DNA from: Moringa oleifera
Lineage: Eukaryota; Streptophyta; Magnoliopsida; Brassicales; Moringaceae
Reading direction: 5' to 3'
Assembly (NCBI GenBank): GCA_021397835.1
Contig: JAJFZO010000396.1
Coordinates: forward strand, 3,575,929 to 3,639,928
Length of the DNA stretch: 64,000 nucleotides
Part shown: positions 51,701 to 62,565 of the stretch, one piece after another
Layout: each line of letters begins with the position of its first letter
How positions within the stretch are numbered: the stretch's first letter is position 1
The notes under the pieces: generated by a model
Databases searched by the model: none
What the model was told of the DNA's origin: nothing
What the model saw: the letters and a program-made list of their open reading frames with translations, nothing else
Translations under genes and position numbers: made by a program

Positions 51701-52140
51701 AGCAAGTCGAGGCATACATTTTGCATAACGCAATCGATGACTTAATTGCCAATCGTTAGCATCAAGTGAGCCATAAGCTCAGCCTAGGCATGGCATGACA
51801 CCCCTACTGCTAATGCCTCATTAATGTCCCTTGCTATCAAAAACTCATCCCTCACTATCGACGATGTAAGCAGCAAAGTTAATGATGATGCTTGCTATAT
51901 GAGGGCCTAACTACAAGGGGATTTTTTTAGCGTACAAAGTGCTTTATTGTAGGCCCTCAAGGTAGTGGATGCAAGGGTCGATCCCAATGCTCAAGTGTGT
52001 CAAGGCAAACTCTTTGCGTAACATTATTGATGACATGATTGTCAGTCATTTACACCAAGCGAGCCACGTAGTCAGCCTAGGTACCCTTAATGCTTATGCC
52101 TCATCAATGGCTCTTGCTATTAAAAACTTGTCCTTCATTA
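48771..52140 (+). repeat. IGS C-repeat array 2 (~300-bp unit, about 11 copies)
   Basis: After a short spacer (48771-48890) the C units start near 48918, 49198, 49496, 49730, 50030, 50327, 50626, 50927, 51204, 51504 and 51880. A partial unit near 51690-51880 has the same place and form as the partial unit of array 1 (40655-40845). The array has about three more units than array 1. Confidence 0.85.
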
Positions 52141-52661
52141 TCAAAACTTTTTATGTTAACAGCATGAGTATGATAGCACCTAAAGGCTTGCATGATTATT
52201 GGATCATTTACTTATCAGCTTACAGCTTCTTTGTTGCTGTTGCTACCTATTTGTATGTGTTGCATGAGAGTGGTGATTTTATCATGTGCATTGGCAAGCT
52301 GTATGCTCCGCATCGAACTATGGCTTACACATTGCTTCATTTTGACCCCAAGCTCTTTGTTGGCATTCGTGGGTGACATTGGGACCCTATCTCACATGCC
52401 TTCATATTGAAATTCAATGATTCAATTCGGTTATCTTTACACTATGTCCGTCACGAGCCTATGTAGAAACCTCATCTAAGCCTCATGTTCCAAGCATAGG
52501 TTACTTAAACATGTGGCCACTTCAATGCAAAAGTACTTAATAGTCCCTTCGAATGCAAAAAGTATTATAGTCGAAGTAGCCTCGACCTTTGCCAATCCAA
52601 GCGAAAGCATTTGGCCCACGTCTCATTGATTTTCAATGACGATTATAACAATTTTGGCCTT
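52141..52661 (+). other. External-transcribed-spacer-like block upstream of 18S (copy 3)
   Basis: Counterpart of 41101-41669 with the same landmarks. It runs directly into the start of 18S (AGTCATCTGTTTGTCTCAATG), which supports its reading as 5' ETS. The ORFs at 51969-52376 and 52192-52410 arise from the C repeat and this block and are not supported as genes. Confidence 0.6.
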
Positions 52662-52986
52662 AGTCATCTGTTTGTCTCAATGATTAAACCATGCATGTGT
52701 AAGTATGAACTAGTTTAGACAGTGAAACTATGAATGGCTCATTAAATTAGTTTTAGTTTATTTAACAATACCTACTACTCGGATAATTGTAGTAATTCTA
52801 AAGCTAATACGTGCAATAAACCTTGACTTTTAAAAGGGATGGATTTATTATATGAAAGGTTGACACGGGCTTTGCCCATCACTTTAATGATTCATGATAA
52901 CTTGACAGACCGCTAGGCCATCATGCTGACGATGCATCATTTAAATTTCTGCACTATCATATTTCAATGGTAAGACAGTTGCCTAT
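52662..52986 (+). pseudogene. 18S rRNA pseudogene, 5' segment (copy 2, before insertion)
   Basis: Starts near base 20 of plant 18S (AGTCAT...TTGTCTCAATGATTAA) and continues with CCATGCATGTGTAAGTATGAA, AATGGCTCATTAAATTAG, CTACTCGGATAAT, AAAGCTAATACGTGCAATAAA and GATTCATGATAACTTGACAGA to TTTCAATGGTAAGACAGTTGCC. It stops at the insertion and resumes at about 53881. Confidence 0.93.
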
Positions 52987-53880
52987 TCTCAGCCTCATGA
53001 CTTATGAGTTGGCAAAGTCTTTGTATGGGGGGACCTTACCCCATGCTAAGCTAAGGAAGCTCAAAGTTGGGCATATGTTAAATGGTGATATCAATAACCT
53101 ATGGATTGCATGGTGACACGATAAAGGCATGGCATTGATACTCATCGGGGCCCCAGCCTAAGTGATGATGCCATGGGTAGCATCATGAGCGGATGCTGGC
53201 ACATGACTAGTGCTACTCAAAGGATTACCTAACTCGCCAATGCATGTTTGGCGAGTACCTTGATGTGTGGGTCATAAGAAATGGCTCAAGGGGATTGGAC
53301 ATATGTGCGAGGCAATTAGCAAGTAGGCGACTATAACTCCTGCAAGCAATGGATAATGGCTCACGTTGGCACTGAATTAGGTGCACACGCAAGCACGAGG
53401 TATAAAGTCTGCGTTTGGATGGCTTAGCCTATTCGGTTGGCAATAATTGGCACTAGATGGCAGTAACTACCACTAGTTGATTACAGTTACGAAGAGTTGG
53501 ACACTTGTCACGAAAAGTTAAAGTAAAAGCTGCATGTATAGCTAATTTTGTAGTGGTGGAGCCACATTACCTTAGGGAAATTGGCGGTGTTAACCTCCAA
53601 GTTTAGTAGCTTATTTATTTTATGGTTAGAGTAATGGGTGAATGTGTGATGTCCTACTGTGTTTACATTGTAATTTCCATTTTCATGAATGAAAAGATTC
53701 AAATTAGTTCCCGTAATTGTTGGTCTGTCTCTATTTTACTCTCTCTTGCATGCTTGTGTGAGTTTTTCTTTTAAATATACTCGATATTATGTGCATGCAT
53801 AGAGAATTAGGTGACGAGTTAGGTGTCACTCGTGTCATCACTAGTGAGATTTGCTTACAGACCGTAATTGTATGACACCT
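52987..53880. mobile_element. ~0.9-kb insertion inside 18S, type unknown
   Basis: Non-ribosomal sequence between two adjacent parts of 18S. It is less CpG-poor at its start and AT-rich towards the end, and has no protein motif that I recognise. Near the right end GGTGTCACTCGTGTCAT and ATGACACCTATGCGAGTGACA form an imperfect inverted repeat. It may be a solo LTR, but I cannot define TG...CA ends or a target duplication with confidence. The first ~80 bases recur at 41947-42028. Confidence 0.5.
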
Positions 53881-55305
53881 ATGCGAGTGACAGAGCATTA
53901 AGCTTCGATTTCGGAGAGGGAGCCCAAGAAATGACTGCCAAATCCATGGAAGGCAAGAGGCATGCAAATTACCTAATCTTGACATGGGAGGTAGTGACAA
54001 TAAATAAACATACCGAGCTTTTTGAGTCTCATAATTGAATGGGTACAATCTAAATCCCTTAACGAGGACCCATTAAAGGGCAAATCCAGTGCCAATAGCC
54101 ACCATAATTTTAGCTTTGATAGCACATATTTAAGTTGTTATAGTTAAAAAACTCATAGTTAAACCTTGGGATGGGTCAATCAGTCTACCTATGGTGTGTA
54201 GGTTGGCTTGTCACTACTACCAACGATGTGCTCTTAACCTTAATTAGTCGGGTAATGCCTCCAAAGCTGTTACTTTGAAGAAATTAGAGTTTTTATAGTA
54301 AACCTACACTCTAAATACATTAGCATGAGCTAACATCATATTATTTATGAAATTGGCTGAATGATGATTAACAGCGACAATCAAGGAACATTCATATTTC
54401 ATAGTTAAAGGTGAATTTCTTGGATTTATGAAAGATGAATAACTATAAGAGCATTTGCCCACAAAGTTTTCATTCATCAAGAACAAAAGTTGGGGCCTCA
54501 AATATGATCAAATACCATCTTAGTCTCGACCATTAATGATGCCAACCAAGGATCAGTGGATGTTGTTTTTACGACTCCACTAGCACCTTATGAGAAATTG
54601 AAGTCTTTGCGTTCTATGAGGAGTGTGGTCACAAGGCTAAAACTAAAAGGAACTAACGGAAGGACACCATTAGGAGTGGAGCCTACAGCTTAATTTGATT
54701 TAACATGGGGAAACTTACTAGGTTCAGATATAGCAAGGACTGAGAGCTCTTTCTTGATTCTATGGGTAGTGGTGCATGGTTGTTTTTTGTTGGTGGAGTA
54801 ATTTATCTGGTTAATTCTATTAATGAATGAAATCTCAGCCTCCTAACTAGCTACATGGCAATGACCCTCGACAGTCAGCTTCTTAATGGAACTATGATAG
54901 CTTAGGCCAAGGAAGTTTAAGGCAATAACATGTTTACGATGTCCTCAGATGTTCTAGGCTACATGCGTCCTACATTGATGCATTTAACGAGTTTATAACC
55001 TTAGCTAAAAGGCCTAGATAATCATTGAAATTTCGTCATGATGGGGATAGATCAATACAATTGTTGGTGTTCAACAAGGAATTCCTAGTAGACGTAAATC
55101 ATTAGCTTGCGTTAAGTATGTCATTGCCCTTTATACACATTGCCCATCGCTATTACCAATTGAATGGTCTGGCGAAGTGTTTGGATCACTGCGACTGGGT
55201 AGTTTGTTGCTCGTGATGTCATAAAGAGTCCACTGAACCTTATCATTTGGATGATGGAGAAGTCATAATAAGGTTTTCATAGGTGAACTTGTGAAACCAT
55301 CATTG
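53881..55305 (+). pseudogene. 18S rRNA pseudogene, remainder to the 3' end (copy 2)
   Basis: Continues 18S without a large gap: GATTTCGGAGAGGGAGCC, GGTAGTGACAATAAATAA, TACAATCTAAATCCCTTAACG, CCAGTGCCAATAGCC (for CCAGCAGCCGCGG, so the universal 530-loop motif is damaged), TATTTAAGTTGTT, GTTACTTTGAAGAAATTAGAG, TTCTTGGATTTATGAAAGA, CACCTTATGAGAAAT, GGAGTGGAGCC, GAGAGCTCTTTCTTGATTCT, GGTGGTGCATGG-like, TCATGATGGGGATAGATCA, and CACTGAACCTTATCATTTGG to GTAGGTGAAC-like and CATTG. Together with 52662-52986 it covers nearly all of 18S. The many transitions at universally conserved sites show that it is not functional. Confidence 0.95.
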
Positions 55306-55982
55306 GTAAAACTTGCTTAGCAGAATCTGCAAGGAAAGAAGACCTTATTGAGCCTGACTTTAATTTAACTTTATGAAATGACTAGAGGTGTAGGATAAGT
55401 GGAAGCTAGAAACAACAAAAGTGAAATACCAGTACTTTTAACGTTATATTACTTATTCCGTGAATTAAAAATAGGGAGTCACCATTATTTTTGGCCCTAA
55501 AGACTATCTTGGCTAGCCAATCCAATGAAAGAAATTGCCATGTGAGGAATTTAGCTAGCGCAGCACATCTATTAAAAGATAATGCAAGTATGCTAAGATG
55601 AACTTAACAAGAGCAAAAATCTCGTGAGGAACAAAAAGGTAAAAGCTCATTTGATTCTGATTTTCAATACGAATATAAACAGTGAAACTATGGTGTATCG
55701 ATCCTTGAGATCTTTAAAATTTGAAGCTAGAGGTTTCAAAAAAGCTACCATAAGGATAACTTGCTTGTGCTAGCCAAGTGTTCATAGCGATGTTACCTTT
55801 TGATCCTTCTTCGTCGACTCTCCCTATCATTGTGAAGATGAATTCACCAAGTGTTAATTTGTTCACCCACTAGTAAGGAACATGAGCTGGGTTTACATCA
55901 TCACGAGATAGGTTAGTTTTACTACACTGATTCCCGCATCATGATATTTAACCTAGTACGAGAGGAACCATTGATTTACATA
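55306..55982 (+). pseudogene. 26S rRNA pseudogene fused to 18S (copy 4, before CACTA insertion)
   Basis: Begins directly after the 18S 3' end at a decayed CTTGGCAGAATCAGCGGGGAA position in the 3' third of 26S. No ITS1, 5.8S or ITS2 lies between. It then covers AGGTGTAGGATAAGTGG, TACTTTTAACGTTATATTACTTATTCCG, TTAAAAGATAA, TTCGTTTGATTCTGATTTTCA-like, GAAGCTAGAGG, CATAGCGATGTTACC, CCTATCATTGTGAAGA, TTCACCAAGTGTT, CACGAGATAGGTTAGTTTTAC and AACCTAGTACGAGAGGAACC. This stretch keeps the parts deleted from copies 2 and 3. It is interrupted by the CACTA element at 55983 and resumes at 59951. Confidence 0.95.
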
Positions 55983-56289
55983 CACTACTACAAAAATTAT
56001 AATAAGTGACAGTGATTCAATGATAGTTCTTGAAAGAACTGTCATTAAAAACATCATTAACAATTTTTAATGTCAGTTCTTTTAAAATTGTCATTAAAAA
56101 AGGGATTTATCACCCTTTTAACATCAATTAATATTTAACTGACATTAAAAGGCACCATTTAACATCAGTTCCTATAGGAACTGACGTTAATGATCCAAGA
56201 TCAAACCCTTTAATGATAGTTCCATTGGAACTATCATTAGAAGCTTAAATTATAAAGCTTTTCATGATAGTTCCACATGAACAATTGTT

Positions 56290-57640
56290 AAAGGCTTGCA
56301 CTAAGTCTTTAATCTAGTGCCACTTCTGTAAAAGCAGCCGACCGCACCCACTCTCCCTTTCCATTATTCTCTCCTTGCTTGCTCTTTCCTTTCTCATTTG
56401 TCTCAATCGCCATAAGGAGAAGCCACACCTTCCCCCTCCATTTGTTCTTCAACTTTAGCATTCAAACATATAAGTATTTTGGTAAATTTGCAATTTTTTT
56501 ATGGAAGTTAATTTCTTCCCCAATTTTTATTTCATTTGGTTTTGATTTGAAGAATGAATCGAGAATATATGTATATTATTTTGAGATTTTCTTCATTAGG
56601 TAATGTTTGATGAATTTTTATTGGTGAAATTTGGTTTTTTTAAGTATATTTGGATGAAAATTATGTATGAATGAATATATATTGATGAATTTATTGTTTG
56701 ATAATATTTAAGATTTTTGGATTAATTGATCAATTAAGTAAATGTTAGTTATATGAATTTATATTTTGATGAATTAAGTAGATATTAGTTAGATGAACTT
56801 ATGTTTAATAAATTTTATTAGGTAAGATTAATTGGTATATTTTGTAAAATTTATGTTGATTTTCTAATTAACTTAATTTAATATTAGTTAAAGTTTTAAT
56901 AGATGATTAAATAATTAGATGATCGTATGGTAAATAATTAAATGTTATCTAAATTTTAATTAATTTATTAGCTATTAGAAGCTTGTATGGCAATTAAATA
57001 GAAGTTAATTAAATATTGACTATACACGTCTTAATTAACTAATTAGTTATTAACAATTTATTTAAATTTTAATTAATTAATTTGATGCTTATAAAGTAAA
57101 TAATTAAATATTATTTAAATTTTAATTGATTTACTAGTGCTTGTAAAGTAATTAATTAGATTGTTAATTAATTGACTATGTATTAATTAACTAATTAATT
57201 ATAAATCATTTACTTAGATATTAATTAATTAAATTTTCGTTTGTTTTATGTTATTTATTTAATTATATACTAACTAATCATTTGTTATTTAGCTAATTAA
57301 TTATATGCTAATTTAATTAAATATATAATTAATTACAAATGTTAATTATTCATTAGAATTTTGGTTATATGTAATTTGTATATAAATATCTAATATAAAA
57401 AGTTTTGAACTTCAAAATGAATAAAATTTGGATGCTCACTGATAAAAAGTTAGAGATATATGATGTAAGGGTGAATAACTTTTTAGATTATTCTGTTCAA
57501 AATAGTGATAAATCTGAATTAGTTTGCTGTCTGTATATTAAATGTGGTAATATGAAACTTGTATTGTTGGGTTTTCTATTAGTAGGAATGTTAGACTTGG
57601 TAGGGAGGTAAAACACATCGAAAAAGTTGATAACACTACA
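56290..57640 (+). other. AT-rich 5' region of the CACTA element
   Basis: Contains a CT-rich segment (56340-56400) like a promoter-proximal leader, then long TTAATTAA-type AT-rich DNA (56700-57360). No conserved protein motif is visible. Confidence 0.5.
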
Positions 57641-57643
57641 AAA

Positions 57644-58370
57644 ATGATACAAGAGGCATTTACAGAGTATGGTAGTAATCCTAACAAGTTTGACAGATTA
57701 CTTAGTGATGTCAAGAAACTTCTTTATCCTGCATCAGTGAAGTTCACTAAACTATTTGCTCTACTTAAATTATATAGTTTAAAGGCAAAATATGGTTGGT
57801 CCGATCAAAACTTTAGTGATCTTTTAAATTTGATTGCTAAAATATTGCGTGATAATAATGAAATGCTCACATCCATGTATGATGCAAAAAAATCATTGAA
57901 TGCATTGGGCATGGAGTATATATCAAAAGATTCATGCATATCTAAATGACTGCATATTATAACGGAAGGAGTTTCAAGATGACGTCCAATGCCCAACTTG
58001 TGGATTTTCAAGATGGAAAATAATGAAGAACAGTAACAAAATAATGATTGGTGTTCCTACTAAGGTGTTGTGGTATTTTCCACTAATATCAAGGTTTAGA
58101 AGAATGTTTAGAAGCTCTAAAATATGACAACACTTTACACGACACTCAAATCAAACGAAAATCAATGGTCAGTTAAGGCACCTCTCTAATGCACCATCAT
58201 GGAAATTGGTTGACTACATGTGGCCAGCGTTTGCTTCAAGGCCAAGAAACTTGAGGCTTGTTATATGAGCTGATGGGATCAATCCATATAGTATATTAAG
58301 TAGTCAATATAGTTGTTAGCCAATGATTATGGTGAACTATAAGTATAAACACCCAAGCTCGTTACCTTGC
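57644..58370 (+). pseudogene. TNP2 transposase fragment of the CACTA element
   Basis: An open stretch (57644-57949) encodes a TNP2-like segment: FTKLFALLKLYSLKAKYGWS, then FSDLLNLIAKIL and NNEMLTSMYDAKKSLNALGM. It is followed, with a frame change, by NDCIL, RKEFQDDVQCPTCGFSRWK, GVPTKVLWYFPLISRFRRMF, and SFASRPRNLRL-like and ADGINPYS-like motifs up to about 58330. The order matches the zinc-finger-like CPxCG part and the RNVRLGLxxDGFNPF block of TNP2. Stops and frameshifts break it, and the catalytic part beyond is missing. It acts, if at all, only as a relic. Confidence 0.85.
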
Positions 58371-58489
58371 CAATAGAATGATAGATCCATGTGACAGAGC
58401 CGTAGTGATATTTCTATATAACTTGAGGTAAATCTTAATACTATTTAAAATTACTAATAGTTTTATTCACAATTTTTTTTACGTTTATT

Positions 58490-59130
58490 TTTGATAATAT
58501 AAGCATCATTGGATGTTGGTGGTTGTCGAGCCTCGTACTTTTATGTACAATATTTTTGGTCCTTTGAACCATAGTTCTTATCAAGAACTAGATTAACTTA
58601 TGTCCACATAAGTGAAAATATTTTCATTTATGTTAGTATGTATTTTTTTTTTTTTTTACTCTTAAGATTATTGATTATGTTTTGTTGGCAACTCTTTTAA
58701 ATTGTTCCATGTTATCAATGAATCAAGTGATAGGCACATTCCTAGGAGTATTCCTACTAAGATATGTATACTAAAACCTATATGTGATGTTAGTTTTATT
58801 TATTTTACAAAATATAACAATTAAAAATTTTTAATGCAGTGTCTACATTAACCTTCAAATATTAAGTGTGGGTATTATGTTATGAAATTTTTAAGGGACA
58901 TCATTGATAGGCGTGACAAAAATATCCCATATGCGAAAATGGTAAGTTTTTAAGCATTTGCTTATGTAATGACTTTGGTAATTAATTTGCTTAATTACTA
59001 AAAGTTTTAATTAGACTAACTTGATTTTGATAAATATAGTTAGTAGACATAGATACTTACACTCAATCGGATATTGGTGAAGTTAGAAAAGAGGTTGGAC
59101 AGTCTCTTTACAGTGCCACATTAAAAGGTT
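58490..59130 (+). pseudogene. Ulp1-type cysteine protease (C48) remnant in the CACTA element
   Basis: Three probable exon remnants. The first (from about 58504) encodes HHWMLVVVEPRTFMYNIFGP, the histidine region of Ulp1-like peptidases carried by many plant CACTA elements; the aspartate normally found in the following DP/DSL motif reads Gly. The second (58840 to about 58939, after a TTAATGCAG acceptor) encodes SNIKCGYYVMKFLRDIID, the catalytic-Cys region, and ends at a GTAAGT donor; an in-frame TAA replaces a Gln codon upstream of SNIKCG. The third (about 59041-59130) encodes TYTQSDIGEVRKEVGQSL and a stop. The protease is inactive as written. Confidence 0.75.
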
Positions 59131-59950
59131 AAACATTGAAGATTTTTGTAGACATGAACATCATTGAATTTTACATAATTGAATTTTTAGGATGGTGTAT
59201 GATAATATGTGTTTAAACTAATGTATTGTACATATGAAGTTCAATTATGATATCATGTTTTTCCTTTCTTCATCTTTCATTACTTTTTGAATTGGATTAT
59301 GTTGAAGTATTTTCCATTATAAAAAAAGTAATTAATAATGGTTTGAGTGAGAATGGTATTGAAGTGTATTGAAAGAAAAACTAGTTTCATTAAAGCATTG
59401 ATATTGAATTGTATTGATGTATACAAGATGAAGATATAAGGTTGATGTGGAAGAGATGAAAATTTTATATATGCAAGTTTTGGATTGAATTTTGTACATA
59501 TGAAAATTATTTAAAAAAATTTTAATGGCAATTTTATTAAAATTATCATTAAGAGAGGGGCCATTCAATGACAGTTTATTGAAAACTAAAGTTAAAGGCA
59601 CCATCCATTTTAATGACAGTTCTAATAAAATTATCGTTAAATGATCCATTTTCAATGATAGTTCTTTTTAAAACTGTTGTTAAAGGGAGGTTTTTAATGA
59701 TAGTTATAAAAGAAATTTCATTAAAAGCTCCCGTTTTAATGATAGTTCTTCTAAAAATATCGTTAAGGACCCGCCCACTTTAATGATAGTTTTAAAATAA
59801 TCATCATTAAAAAAGAAGGGTTTTTAATGACGGTTTTCAAGAACTATTGTTAAAAAACCCCTCTTTAATGACATCAACAAAGATAACAGTTTTTGAACTA
59901 TCATTAAAAGTTTATTTTAATTGTCATTAAATTCCTTATTTGTAGTAGTG

Positions 59951-60265
59951 ATAATTAGTCATCACACTTGGTTGAAAAGCTAGTGGCGTGAAGCTATCAT
60001 ATGCTAGATTATAATTGAATGCCTCTAAGTTAGAATTTGGGCTAGAAACGATGCATGCACTTATCACTCGATGAAAGACCTATAGTAAGGGCCTCTCGGT
60101 CCCCAAAGGCAATGTCGTTGGCCAAGCCCATGCGATGGAAGAGCCTTGTAGGTGCCTTAAAGTATGATTCCCATTGAAATGCAGGTAAAATCCTTTACGG
60201 ATGACTTAAATATGTGATAAGGTATTATAACTGGTAAAGTGGCCTTGCTTTCGATTTGTCCCTTC
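59951..60265 (+). pseudogene. 26S rRNA pseudogene, 3' end after the CACTA insertion (copy 4)
   Basis: Continues 26S: ATTAGTCATCACACTTGGTTG, AAAAGCTAGTGGCGTGAAGC, GAATGCCTCTAAGT, GAAACGATGCATGC, AAAATCCTTTACGGATGACTT. Compared with copy 2, about 35 bases are missing near 60249 (GGCCTTGC joined to TTTCGATTTGTCCC). Confidence 0.92.
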
Positions 60266-60475
60266 CTCTAACACTAAAAACGATTGCCCTTTGATTTGGA
60301 CCATCGATGCCATGAGGTCTGAACTTGACCCTCAAAGTAAAGAACTCGACAAAAAAGGCAAGCTTTTTAGGCTTGTAGAGAATGAGAATCTTAAGGGAAA
60401 ACACTTGGAAAAATATCTGGTAGGCTTGGGCAACCAAGTGTTACTCTAAAGTACATAACAATAATATATCCCTCA
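60266..60475 (+). other. Conserved 26S-downstream spacer flank (copy 4)
   Basis: Same flank as copies 1-3: TGCCATGAGGTCTGAACTTGA, GGGAAAACACTTGG, ATATCTGGTAGGCTTGGG. Confidence 0.65.
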
Positions 60476-62565
60476 TGGCCATGTCCCTTGCATAAATGCC
60501 CAGCAACTATGCCACAAGTACAATGTGTGAGGGCCAAGACGTAAGCCACGGATGCCCTCAATAGGCACGGCACACCTCACGCCAGTCTACTCTTCATCTT
60601 TACGTCCTCCATTGTGAGCCCAACGAGTGTGCCAGAGCATCACATCACCTGATCTAAGGGTAAGGGAGGCAAGCCACGACTGGTGCTAATCGGTATGGCA
60701 TAGGCATAAGTCCTAGCATGCTATGGCATAAGGCACGTTAACCAAGCCAAAAACACCCCATGAGAGCTAGCTCCTCATCATTGCATCACTCAATCATGTG
60801 CCCAATGAGTATGCCACAAGCGATGCATCCCTTGGTCCAAGCTACGCATGGCATAGGCATAAGCTATGCCAGCCAAGCCAAGAATGACCCAAGCAAGCCA
60901 ATCCTTTGTGGCTATGTCCCTTGATCATGTACCAAGCGAGCATTTAACAAGCACTGCATTGCCTGTTAGAAGGGCATAGGACATAATACATGGCTACACT
61001 CTGTATGCATAGCATGGCTATAAGGCCTAGCGTGTTGCGGCACAAGGCAAGCCAGTCAAGCCAAGAGCTCCCCATGCGAAGCCAGCCCCTCGCCTTTGTG
61101 TCCCTCAATTGTATGCCCAACGAGGATGCCATAGTGCCGCATTGCCAATCTAAGGGCACGAAAGGTAAGCCATGTCTGTCTCTAGTAGGTATGGCATAGG
61201 TACAAGGGCTACTGTGCTGCAGCACAGGGTGCACAGCCAAGCCAAGAGCTCCCTACGCAAGCTAGCCTCTCATTGCTATGTCCTTTGATCATTTAGTCAT
61301 CCAACATGCCATAACTGCCGCGTTAGCTAGTCAAAGGGCATAGGAGGGAAGAAATTCAGTTTTAATTAGACATTGCATAGGCATAAGTCCTAGCATGCTA
61401 TGACACAAGGCATGCCAGCCAAGCCAAGAGTGCCCTACACGAGCTAGCCCTTTCTCACTACATCCATCAATCATATGCCCAACTAGCATGCCATAAGTGC
61501 TACATTTCCTAGTCTAAGGGCATGAAAGGCAAGCCATGGATTTCCCCAATAGGCATGGCATGGGAACAAGGCTCAGCATACTACAACAGAAGGCGCACCA
61601 AACTTGCCATGAGCGCCTCATAAGAGCATGCCCCTAGTCACTACATCCCTCGATCATGTGCCGAGCGAGTATGCTACAAGCACCATATCACATGGTCTAA
61701 GTGAATGAAAGGTAAGCTGTAGTTGCCCTTATAAGGTGCAGCATGGACGTAAAGACGAGTATGCAACGGCACATGCCATGCTAACCAAGCCAAAAGCGCC
61801 TTATGCGACCTAGTCCCTTGTCGCCGTAAGCTTTAATCTTGTGCCCAACAAGCGTGCCATGAGCCTCGCATCCCCTATCTAAGGGCATCAAAAGATAAGC
61901 CATGTGTTCCCCCATAAGCATAGCATGGGTACAAGGACCAGCATACTATGGCATAAGGTACGCTAGCCAACCCCTCGTTGCAATATCCCATGATCATCTA
62001 CCCAGCAAGCATGCGTGTGCGTCATGTCGCCTGGTCCAAGGCCATGAAAAGCAAGCCACGAATGCCAGCAGTGGGCATGGCATAGGAGTAAGGCTAGTAT
62101 GCTGCAACACAAGGCATGCCCAACCAAGCTAAGAAAGCCCTATATAAGCTAATACCTCATCGTTATATCCCTCGATTGTGTACCCAAGGAGTGTGCCATC
62201 AATGCCACTCGTGGTCTAAGGGTAGGCGAGCAAGCCACAATTGCTCCTAATGGGCATAGCATAGGTGTAAGGCCCACTGTGCTACGACACAAGGTAGGCC
62301 AGTCAAGCCAAGAGTGCTCCACATGAGCTAGCCCTCAGATATTATGTCCCTTGATCGTGTGCCCAATGAATGTGACATGAGTGCCGCATCTCCTGGTGAA
62401 AGGGCACGAGAAGAAGCCATAGCTACCCCTAGCATGCACAGTATGGGCATAAGGGCCAGCATGTTAGAGGGCAAGGCACACCAGCCAAGCAAAGAGCACA
62501 TTACGCTAGCGAGATGCTAATCACTACGTCCCTCAGTGGTATGCCCAATAGATGCACCACAAGCT
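60476..62565 (+). repeat. IGS A-repeat array 4 (about 11 copies)
   Basis: ~182-bp A units with the usual landmarks, some shortened (for example around 60560-60600 and 60840-60870). Confidence 0.85.

Larger units (their letters stand above)
55983..59950 (+). mobile_element. CACTA (En/Spm) element inserted in 26S pseudogene
   Basis: Starts CACTACTACAAAAATTAT and ends TTATTTGTAGTAGTG, so the terminal inverted repeats match for 12 bases (CACTACTACAAA). The trinucleotide ATA occurs at both 55980-55982 and 59951-59953, the expected 3-bp target duplication; removing the element and one ATA restores the 26S sequence. Subterminal blocks (56000-56290 and 59515-59940) hold many copies of TTTAATGACAGTT and its complement. 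Inside are a damaged TNP2 segment and a Ulp1-type protease segment, both on the plus strand. Length 3968 bp, far shorter than complete two-gene elements, so it is internally deleted. Confidence 0.95.

Noticed and set aside
51969..52410. ORFs of 135 and 72 aa on the plus strand
   Set aside because: They run across the last C repeat and the ETS-like block. The counterpart at 40955-41349 has a different frame structure, so coding is not conserved.
54080..55305. Organellar or bacterial 16S rRNA insertion
   Set aside because: The sequence follows eukaryotic cytoplasmic 18S in order and in its specific segments (for example TTCTTGGATTTATGAAAGA), not 16S.
18134..60265. Functional rRNA genes
   Set aside because: All copies lack parts, and universally conserved rRNA positions (including the 18S 530-loop region near 54085) are changed.
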